NCBI RefSeq assembly: GCF_902506425.1
Contig: NZ_LR732469.1
Location: 434,001 to 498,000 of the forward strand
Direction of reading: 5' to 3'
DNA from: Novosphingobium sp. 9U
GTDB lineage: Bacteria; Pseudomonadota; Alphaproteobacteria; Sphingomonadales; Sphingomonadaceae
Length of the DNA stretch: 64,000 nucleotides
This document shows positions 48,978-55,308 of this stretch, in pieces; the stretch's first letter is position 1, and every line of letters begins with the position of its first letter. The translations under genes and the position numbers were made by a program. The notes beneath the pieces are model-generated. The model saw nothing but the letters and a program-made list of their open reading frames with translations. It was not told the origin of the DNA and searched no databases.

Positions 48978-49550
48978 ATGATGCGTTTCGCATGTGCCGC
49001 AGCGCTCGCGGCTGTGTCAGTTTCAGCCAGCGCGCAAGTCCAAGCGCCGGACGCAGGCGCTCAGAAAGCCGGGATGGAGAAGCTGGCCGCGCTCGATGGC
49101 GAGTGGCGCGGGCACGCAACGGTGCTTCAGTCCGGCGGTGGGGCGCCGCTGTCGCTGGTTCACACCGAGCGGGTCGGCACCATGCTGGACGGCACCATCC
49201 GCATCATCGAGGGTCGCTCGTACAAGCCCGACGGCTCGGCTGGCGGCTTCAACGCCTTCGCGATCATCAGCTACGATGCGGCTCGCAGCAGCTATGCCAT
49301 GCAGTCCTACGCAGGCGGGCGCGCCGGCAGCTTCACGCTGGTGGCGACCGCGACCGGGTTCGAGTGGACCATGCCTGCAGGACCCGCTGCGCATATCCGC
49401 CATGTCGCCACGCTCTCGGGCAAGCACTGGCACGAGGACAGCCTCTACGAGGCCGAGGGCAAGTCGCCGGTGAAGGTGTTCACGATGGATCTCGACCGCA
49501 TCGGCGACAACGCCTGGCCCGGCGCAGGCGCGGTCACGCCGAACCCCTGA
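48978..49550 (+). CDS. secreted DUF1579-like protein
   Basis: 190 residues. A signal peptide (~1-20, SASAQ) is followed by LAALDGEWRGHATVLQSGG, LSLVHTERVGTMLDGTIRIIEGRSY and a beta-rich body. This resembles lipocalin-like DUF1579 proteins. A ligand-binding role in the periplasm is plausible. Stands alone after the diguanylate cyclase gene, 121 bp downstream. Confidence 0.75.
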   Translation: MMRFACAAALAAVSVSASAQVQAPDAGAQKAGMEKLAALDGEWRGHATVLQSGGGAPLSLVHTERVGTMLDGTIRIIEGRSYKPDGSAGGFNAFAIISYDAARSSYAMQSYAGGRAGSFTLVATATGFEWTMPAGPAAHIRHVATLSGKHWHEDSLYEAEGKSPVKVFTMDLDRIGDNAWPGAGAVTPNP

Positions 49551-49562
49551 CCTGAAGTAGAA

Positions 49563-49995
49563 ACGCCGGGGAGCCTGTAAGCCGGGTTCTGTCTCGTCGA
49601 CGGTATCCTGCTTGCAGGACCGTATCGCCGAGGGCAGCCATTCCTCTTACGCGGTGCATTGCTGCACCGCTCCAGCGACCAACCCGGGCTGTCGGGTCCG
49701 AAACAGACCCGCCTCGGCCCTAAGGCCTTGGCGCGCAGCCCCTATTCGGTCTTGCTCCGGGTGGGGTTTGCCATGCCGCTTGCCGTTACCGGAAGCGCGG
49801 TGCGCTCTTGCCGCACCCTTTCACCCTTACCTTGGCTCCGAAGAGACTCGGCGGTCTGCTCTCTGTGGCACTTTCCCTAAGCTTCGGGCCGAAACCCTTC
49901 GCCCGGCGGGCGTTACCCGCCACCCTTGTTTCGTGGAGCCCGGACTTTCCTCGGCACCTCAGGTGAGATGACGCGGCTGCCCGGCTCCCCGGCGC
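49563..49995 (-). ncRNA. rnpB: RNase P RNA (class A)
   Basis: On the minus strand the universally conserved 5' block GAGGAAAGTCCGGGC and the 3' block ACAGAACCCGGCTTACAGGC are present. AGGGTGAAAGGGTGCGG (P8/P10 side) and CCACAGAGA lie between them. P1 is formed by 49983-49994 with 49564-49575, a 12-bp perfect helix, which sets the ends. The length, ~430 nt, is normal for alphaproteobacteria. It is the catalytic RNA that trims the 5' end of tRNA precursors. Confidence 0.97.
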
Positions 49996-50001
49996 GGGGG
50001 C

Positions 50002-50706
50002 TCACCTAGCACGACCGGTGTCGCGTTCCAACAGGAGCTCGAGCAGGATGCCGCCGATCTCCCCGTCGATCTCGCCGTCGATGTATTCGGGTCGAAAGCG
50101 TCGCTGGAATGCGGCCACGGCAGCGCGCCCGTCGATGATGTCGTACCCGAACCGCTCCAATGCGAGGTAGAACGCGCCGGGATTGTCATAGAACAGGTTC
50201 ATCTTCGCCTTGGGGATCTCGAGCGCGAGGCCGAGTTCGCCCAGCCGCGCCCAATCGAAGTACTCGCCGGGATCGACCTTGCGCGCGGGCGCCACGTCGG
50301 AGTGGCCGACGACGTTGGCGCGCGGAATGTCGTGGCGGTCCATCATATCGGCCAGCAGCGGCAGCAGAGCGTCCATCTGCGGCTCAGGAAATGGGCGATA
50401 GCCAAACTCGTGCCCCGGATTGACCAGCTCGATGCCGATGCTGGCCGAGTTGATGTCGGTCACCCCGCGCCAGTACGACTTGCCCGCGTGCCAGGCGCGC
50501 TTGTCCTCGGGCACCAGGTTGATGACGGTGCCATCCTCCTCGATCATGTAATGCGCGGAAACCTGGGACGAGGGATCGCACAGCCGTGCGAGCGCCTCGC
50601 CCGCGGTGCGCATGCCGGTGTAGTGGAGCACCACCATCGTGATCGGCAGCTGCCGATCGTTGAAGTTGGGCGAGGGGATGACCTTGTTGACCAGCCAGCG
50701 GTTCAT
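50002..50706 (-). CDS. N-acetylmuramoyl-L-alanine amidase with peptidoglycan-binding domain
   Basis: 234 residues. AmpD-type amidase_2 domain (~10-160) with zinc ligands H28 (VLHYTG), H135 (GHSDVAP) and D145 (KVDPG), plus E93 in the IGIELVNPG block. A C-terminal helical domain (~170-220) resembles PG_binding_1. No signal peptide, which fits cytosolic AmpD-like recycling of anhydro-muropeptides; AmiD-like periplasmic action would need export. Its stop lies just 7 bp before the 5' end of rnpB. Confidence 0.92.
   Translation of the reverse strand: MNRWLVNKVIPSPNFNDRQLPITMVVLHYTGMRTAGEALARLCDPSSQVSAHYMIEEDGTVINLVPEDKRAWHAGKSYWRGVTDINSASIGIELVNPGHEFGYRPFPEPQMDALLPLLADMMDRHDIPRANVVGHSDVAPARKVDPGEYFDWARLGELGLALEIPKAKMNLFYDNPGAFYLALERFGYDIIDGRAAVAAFQRRFRPEYIDGEIDGEIGGILLELLLERDTGRAR
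50003..50031 (-). promoter_or_regulatory. candidate rnpB promoter inside the amidase gene
   Basis: TTGGAA (50031-50026), a 17-nt spacer and TAGGTG preceded by TGC (50008-50003) lie in the last ten codons of the amidase gene. The start would fall near 49996, at the P1-defined 5' end of rnpB. The -10 is a weak match; read by eye. Confidence 0.45.
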
Positions 50707-50757
50707 CGTCCCACCCCTAACCTCTGCCCTCGGCCCTCTGCAACCGACCCTCTGCCG

Positions 50758-51402
50758 TCAGGCCGCGTCGGGCAGCATGGCGCCGAGCACCAGGGCATCG
50801 TCGCCCAGCATGTACTGCATCTGGCCGCCTACCGTACGCGCCAGCGCCGCCAGCATGGCCGAGGGCGCGGTGCGGCTCGACAATTCGGCGTCGGGCAGCT
50901 CACCCTGCAAGGCGCGGCCGATGTCGCGATCGAAGGCGATCCGCGGACCTTCCGAACGCACGACGATCTCGCTCACGCCGTCGCGCTGCTCCGCGGCGAG
51001 CGAGAGCACCCCGCCGCGCGGCAGCGCTTCCATGCCGATCAGTGCAAAGTTGAGCAGGGTCTTTATCGCCGGCTTGGGCAGCGCATCGCTCCCGAACGCC
51101 CATTCCACGGTGATGCGCGGATTGTTGGCGACAAGCGCATCCACCAGCACGCGAGCCTCGTTGACCGCAACCAGCTCTCCAAAGCCCCCTGCCGCGCCGA
51201 ATGCGAGGCGAAAGAATTTGAGCTTGTCTGCCGAGATGCGCGCGCTTTGCTCCAGCAGCTCGAAGCAGCGCTGGCGCATGTCGGGATCCTTCTCGTCCGC
51301 GAGCAGCTCGAGCCCGTTGCTGAGCGCACCGACGGGGCTGAGCATGTCGTGGCACAGGCGCGAGCAGAGCAGGCTGGCAAGGTCGAGCGCACTGGTGGTC
51401 AT
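50758..51402 (-). CDS. chpT: histidine phosphotransferase ChpT
   Basis: 214 residues. LLCSRLCHDMLSPVGALSNGLELL holds the phospho-accepting H18 in the HisKA-like dimerisation helix, followed by a degenerate HATPase-like domain that does not bind ATP. ChpT relays phosphate from CckA to CtrA and CpdR in the alphaproteobacterial cell-cycle circuit. It ends 52 bp before the amidase gene, same strand. Confidence 0.93.
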   Translation of the reverse strand: MTTSALDLASLLCSRLCHDMLSPVGALSNGLELLADEKDPDMRQRCFELLEQSARISADKLKFFRLAFGAAGGFGELVAVNEARVLVDALVANNPRITVEWAFGSDALPKPAIKTLLNFALIGMEALPRGGVLSLAAEQRDGVSEIVVRSEGPRIAFDRDIGRALQGELPDAELSSRTAPSAMLAALARTVGGQMQYMLGDDALVLGAMLPDAA

Positions 51403-51452
51403 GGGATCGCTTATCCGTTTCTTCTTCTCAGGCCTGGGCAGCTGTCGGCGCC

Positions 51453-51848
51453 CTAGCCTTCGACAACCTGGCAGGAAAGTGGCGTAAATCCATTCCCGCT
51501 ATCGCGCCAGAAAGCAACCTCGCCACCCGCGACGATGGCCCAGACGCGCAAATCGCCGGTGGAATGTTCGCAGTCGGTCGCCGACGGCACCGGATGCCCG
51601 CTGGGATGCGAGTGGTAATAGCCGATCACCTCCGGGCCACCGGCCCGCGCCGCCTTGTGCGCGCCTAGCAGAGCAATGGGATCGATCTCGAAGCGGGTGA
51701 GCGGTTCGGGCGAAACATTGGCGGCGGGCAGCGCTTGCTCGATCCGCCTCCCCTGCCCCAGCAGCAGGCCGCAGCACTCGCGCGGAGCCGCCCGCTCCGC
51801 TTCCTCGCGCAGTGTGGCCAAGACGCCACTTGTCACCTCGACCGTCAT
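51453..51848 (-). CDS. Mov34/MPN/PAD-1 (JAMM) metallopeptidase
   Basis: 131 residues from the ATG at 51848. The JAMM set is complete: E24 (ECCGLLLG), H79-x-H81 (YYHSHPSG), S89 and D92 in SATD. Stand-alone bacterial JAMM proteins cleave isopeptide-like bonds or process sulfur-carrier proteins (CysO/QbsE type). No ubiquitin-like or E1-like gene is adjacent here, so its partner is unknown. Confidence 0.9.
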   Translation of the reverse strand: MTVEVTSGVLATLREEAERAAPRECCGLLLGQGRRIEQALPAANVSPEPLTRFEIDPIALLGAHKAARAGGPEVIGYYHSHPSGHPVPSATDCEHSTGDLRVWAIVAGGEVAFWRDSGNGFTPLSCQVVEG

Positions 51849-51946
51849 GCCCACGTACTAAGCATGACCGGGGGGCTGCTGCACTTTATCTCTTCATCCG
51901 TTTTGCGCGGAGGCGCTTCCACCTCTGCGCCTCCGCGTGCAACCAC

Positions 51947-52882
51947 GTGAGCGAAGCGATCATTACGGGCGCCACCAGCGCCGAAGGCCGCCTCGACAAG
52001 GCACTGGCTGACGCCAGTGGCCTGTCGCGTGAGCGGATCAAAGCGTTGCTTGCAGAGGGCTGCATCACCGTTTCCGGCTCCGTCGTATCGCAGCCTTCGC
52101 TCAAGATCGCGCAAGGGACGCCCTTCGCGATCGACGTCCCGCAAGCTGCTCCTGCCGAAGCAGAGGCGCAGGATATCCCGCTGGTGATCGCCTTCGAGGA
52201 CGAGCACCTGATCGTCGTCGACAAGCCTGCCGGCCTCGTGGTCCATCCCGCCGCCGGCAATCTGGACGGCACGTTGGTCAACGCGCTGCTGCACCACTGT
52301 CACGGTCAACTCTCGGGCATCGGCGGCGTGGCACGCCCGGGGATTGTCCACCGGATCGACAAGGACACCTCTGGCCTGCTGGTCGCCGCCAAGACCGACG
52401 TTGCCCATGAGGGACTCGCCAGGCAGTTCGCCGACCATTCCATCGTACGCGCCTACCGGGCGGTCGTGTCGGGTCATCCGCGCTCGACGGCGGGGCGGAT
52501 CGAAGGTGCCATCGCCCGATCTAGTACTAATCGCAAGAAGATGGCTCTCGTCGAAGACGGCCGCGGCAAGCACGCAGTCACCCACTACAAGGTGCTGGAA
52601 CGGCTGAAATCCGCGGCTTTGGTGGAGTGCAGGCTCGAGACCGGACGCACGCATCAGGTGCGCGTTCACATGGCGTCAATCGGTCATGCGCTACTAGGAG
52701 ATCCGACGTATGGACGCACACCTTCCCAGCTGCGACCGCTCCTCGACCGGCTACAATTCCAGCGGCAAGCTTTGCACGCCGCGGAACTCGGCTTCGTCCA
52801 TCCCGTTAAAGGAGAAACGGTCCACCTCGTCAGCCAGTTACCGGAAGATATGGTAACTCTGATCAGGGAATTGCAAGACTGA
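51947..52882 (+). CDS. rluD: 23S rRNA pseudouridine synthase RluD-like
   Basis: 311 residues from a GTG at 51947; the upstream sequence in frame is not conserved in character. An S4 domain (~15-75) precedes the catalytic domain with HRIDKDTSGLLVAAKT and LETGRTHQVRVHMASIGHALLG. GEFV-type PAGLVVHPAAGN is typical of RluD, which modifies helix 69 of 23S rRNA. The next gene is rpoH, 94 bp downstream. Confidence 0.93.
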   Translation: MSEAIITGATSAEGRLDKALADASGLSRERIKALLAEGCITVSGSVVSQPSLKIAQGTPFAIDVPQAAPAEAEAQDIPLVIAFEDEHLIVVDKPAGLVVHPAAGNLDGTLVNALLHHCHGQLSGIGGVARPGIVHRIDKDTSGLLVAAKTDVAHEGLARQFADHSIVRAYRAVVSGHPRSTAGRIEGAIARSSTNRKKMALVEDGRGKHAVTHYKVLERLKSAALVECRLETGRTHQVRVHMASIGHALLGDPTYGRTPSQLRPLLDRLQFQRQALHAAELGFVHPVKGETVHLVSQLPEDMVTLIRELQD

Positions 52883-52895
52883 AATCGGATATGTG

Positions 52896-52904
52896 TGCTA
52901 TACT
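52896..52904 (+). promoter_or_regulatory. candidate extended -10 promoter of rpoH
   Basis: TGCTATACT has the extended -10 form TGnTATAnT, 73 bp before the rpoH GTG. The best upstream hexamer is poorly spaced, as extended -10 promoters tolerate. Read by eye. Confidence 0.42.
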
Positions 52905-52976
52905 GCACAGGTGGCCCCAAGATAAGACGCCTGCATGGGTCTTCGACCGTGGGCCGACACAGAAAGGACGGATCAC

Positions 52977-53882
52977 GTGACTAAGGAACGCAATCTGCCA
53001 GCCGTTCCCTCACTCGGGGGCGAGCAGAGCCTCAATCGCTACCTCTCCGAGATCAAGAAGTTCCCGGTGCTGGCGCCCGAGCAGGAATACATGCTCGCCC
53101 AGCGTTACCGCGAACATGAGGATCGTGAGGCGGCGGCGCAACTGGTGACCAGCCACCTGCGCCTCGTAGCCAAGATCGCCATGGGCTACCGCGGCTACGG
53201 CCTGCCGGTGTCCGAGCTGATCTCCGAAGGCAACATCGGCCTGATGCAAGGCGTCAAGAAGTTCGAGCCGGAGCGCGGCTTCCGCCTGGCAACGTATGCG
53301 ATGTGGTGGATCAAGGCTTCGATCCAGGAGTACATCCTGCGCTCGTGGAGCCTCGTCAAAATGGGCACCACCGCCGCGCAGAAGAAGCTGTTCTTCAACT
53401 TGCGCCGCATGAAGAAGAACCTCGACGCTTACGAGGACTCGGACCTGCATCCCGAGCACGTGGCGGCCATCGCGACCAAGCTCGGCGTGTCCGAGACTGA
53501 AGTGGTCAACATGAACCGCCGCATGATGATGGGCGGCGACGCGTCGCTCAACGTCTCGCTGCGCGAGGAAGGCGAAGGCCAGTGGCAGGACATCCTGCAG
53601 GACGACAATCCGCTGCAGGACGAGATCGTCGCCGAGGCCGAGGAGAAGACCGTGCGCCACGACCTGCTGGTCGAGGCCATGGACTCGCTCAACGAGCGTG
53701 AGCGCGACATTCTCACCGAACGTCGCCTGACCGATGACCCGAAGACGCTCGAGGAGCTGAGCCAGGTCTATCATGTCAGCCGCGAGCGAGTGCGCCAGAT
53801 CGAGGTGCGCGCGTTCGAAAAGCTGCAGAAGGCGATGAACCGTATCGCTACGGACAAGCGGCTGTTGCCCGCGCTTGGTTGA
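52977..53882 (+). CDS. rpoH: heat-shock sigma factor RpoH (sigma-32)
   Basis: 301 residues from a GTG at 52977 with GAAAGGA nine nt upstream. Region 2 (LISEGNIGLMQGVKKFEPERGFRLATYAMWWIKASIQEYILRSW split across 2.2-2.4), the RpoH box (QKKLFFNLR), and region 4 (LEELSQVYHVSRERVRQIE) are present. It directs RNA polymerase to heat-shock genes such as clpB. A strong terminator follows. Alphaproteobacteria often carry more than one rpoH; only one is visible here. Confidence 0.97.
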   Translation: MTKERNLPAVPSLGGEQSLNRYLSEIKKFPVLAPEQEYMLAQRYREHEDREAAAQLVTSHLRLVAKIAMGYRGYGLPVSELISEGNIGLMQGVKKFEPERGFRLATYAMWWIKASIQEYILRSWSLVKMGTTAAQKKLFFNLRRMKKNLDAYEDSDLHPEHVAAIATKLGVSETEVVNMNRRMMMGGDASLNVSLREEGEGQWQDILQDDNPLQDEIVAEAEEKTVRHDLLVEAMDSLNERERDILTERRLTDDPKTLEELSQVYHVSRERVRQIEVRAFEKLQKAMNRIATDKRLLPALG

Positions 53883-53918
53883 GCGTGGCCGGCTGACGCT
53901 TTCGCCGTGATGATCGAA

Positions 53919-53947
53919 GAGGGCCGTCCGCAAGGGCGGCCCTTTTT
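53919..53947 (+). terminator. intrinsic terminator after rpoH
   Basis: A 9-10-bp stem (AGGGCCGTCC with GGGCGGCCCT, one G-U pair), a 4-nt loop and a TTTTT tail, 37 bp after the rpoH stop. Confidence 0.88.
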
Positions 53948-54011
53948 CGTTGTGCGCTTCTCAGGCGGTGCCCGGCGAGGCATGCTGGTGCGACCAAAGC
54001 GGAGCACCGCC

Positions 54012-54665
54012 ATGACCGTGACCATCACTGCCTTCGAAAGCTCACCCGACCGCGGCCGAGGCCTGGCGCGCGACATGCGGGTGCGCTGGGCACTCGAGGA
54101 GGTCGGCCAGCCCTACGAAGTACGGCTGCTCTCGTTCGCGGAGATGAAGGAGCCGGCGCATCTGGCGCTCCAACCATTCGGTCAAATCCCCAGCTACGAG
54201 GAGGACGGGCTCGTCCTGTTCGAGACCGGCGCGATCGTGCTCCATATCGCCTCGCGGCGCACAGGGCTGCTGCCGCAAGACGAGGCGGCGCGGAAGCGTG
54301 CGGTCGCATGGATGTTCGCAGCACTCAACACGGTGGAACCGCCGATCGTCGAACACTCGATGGCGCTGGTCTTGGAGCGCGACAAGCCCTGGTTCGCTGC
54401 GCGCATGCCGATGCTGGAGCAGCGGGTAGACCAGCGCCTGGAGCAGCTATCGCGCGCGCTCGGCGATGCCGAGTGGCTCGAATGCGGCTTTAGCGCAGGT
54501 GACCTGATGATGGTTTCCGTGCTGCTGCGGATCCGAAGCTCAGGCTTGCTGAGCGCCTATCCCAATCTTGAAGCCTATCTCGCGCGCGGGGAAGCCAGGC
54601 CCGCGTACCAGCGTGCGTTTGCTGCCCAGCTCACGGCCTTCGAGCGCAGTAGAGCGGAACGTTAA
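54012..54665 (+). CDS. glutathione S-transferase family protein
   Basis: 217 residues from the ATG at 54012. The thioredoxin-like N-domain (~1-80) has FGQIPSYEEDGLVLFETGAIVLHIA, where the Pro and Glu-Thr/Ser bind glutathione. The all-helical C-domain (~90-205) has FSAGDLMMVSVLLR, the conserved Asp capping box. Conjugation or peroxide reduction is expected; the class is not assigned. Confidence 0.92.
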   Translation: MTVTITAFESSPDRGRGLARDMRVRWALEEVGQPYEVRLLSFAEMKEPAHLALQPFGQIPSYEEDGLVLFETGAIVLHIASRRTGLLPQDEAARKRAVAWMFAALNTVEPPIVEHSMALVLERDKPWFAARMPMLEQRVDQRLEQLSRALGDAEWLECGFSAGDLMMVSVLLRIRSSGLLSAYPNLEAYLARGEARPAYQRAFAAQLTAFERSRAER

Positions 54666-54791
54666 CGGGTCGACAATCGAAGTTGCCGTTGGTCGCTGCA
54701 AGGCATCGGCCTGTCGCAGGAGTGGAACAAAGACCTTCGCTGAAACGTCGCTCCTACAAGAGCCAAGCACACGAACAATGGAGTGATAATA

Positions 54792-55223
54792 ATGCGTAAG
54801 ATGCTTCTCCTCGCCGCCGCAGCCATCATGGTTCCGGGAGCAGTCAGCGCACAGTCGAGCGTCAATGATCCTGCCGCCAATCAACCGAATTCTTCGACGT
54901 CAACCAACGCGCAGTCTGGCATGGGCGATACCGCCAATCCGATGGCAAGCGATACGCATACGGGCAGCACCATGGACAACAGCGCCTCCAGCTCGGCCTC
55001 GGGTAGCGCGATGAGCTCGTCGACCGACGCCGCCGCGCCGTCCACCAGCGCCACCGACGCAGGCGCAGCAACTGGAACCTCGGCCGCCGGCACGACTGCC
55101 TCGGGCTCGGCCGACATGAGCGCCAGCGCCGATGCGACTTCGCCCAGCACCGCGATGAACAAGACCTACCCGACTTGTTCGCGCACCCTGAAGGACTCCT
55201 GCCGCAATCCGGGCGGCAAGTAA
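54792..55223 (+). CDS. secreted Ser/Thr/Ala-rich protein with C-terminal cysteine pair
   Basis: 143 residues from the ATG at 54792 (GTG at 54783 possible). A signal peptide ends at VSAQ. Residues ~25-125 are almost entirely Ser, Thr, Ala, Gly, Asn and Asp, an intrinsically disordered linker-like stretch. The end is a compact basic motif with two Cys (TCSRTLKDSCRNPGGK). Function not recognised; proteins with this layout are widespread in sphingomonads as uncharacterised proteins (recollection, not checked). Confidence 0.75.
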   Translation: MRKMLLLAAAAIMVPGAVSAQSSVNDPAANQPNSSTSTNAQSGMGDTANPMASDTHTGSTMDNSASSSASGSAMSSSTDAAAPSTSATDAGAATGTSAAGTTASGSADMSASADATSPSTAMNKTYPTCSRTLKDSCRNPGGK

Positions 55224-55260
55224 GCCTCTCAGCCAGGCCGATCGGGCCCGACGAGCAGAT

Positions 55261-55289
55261 GCGCGGGTGGCCGTTTTAGCCGCCCGCGC
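55261..55289. terminator. hairpin between convergent genes
   Basis: An 11-bp stem with one G-U pair (55261-55271 with 55279-55289) and a 7-nt loop containing TTTT. It lies between the Ser/Thr-rich protein and the molybdenum hydroxylase stop and could end both transcripts. Confidence 0.55.
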
Positions 55290-55308
55290 TTCGCTTATGG
55301 GCTGATCG

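Noticed and set aside
53907..54011. Upstream start for the glutathione S-transferase at 53907
   Set aside because: That start would translate through the rpoH terminator; the ATG at 54012 starts directly at the thioredoxin-like domain.
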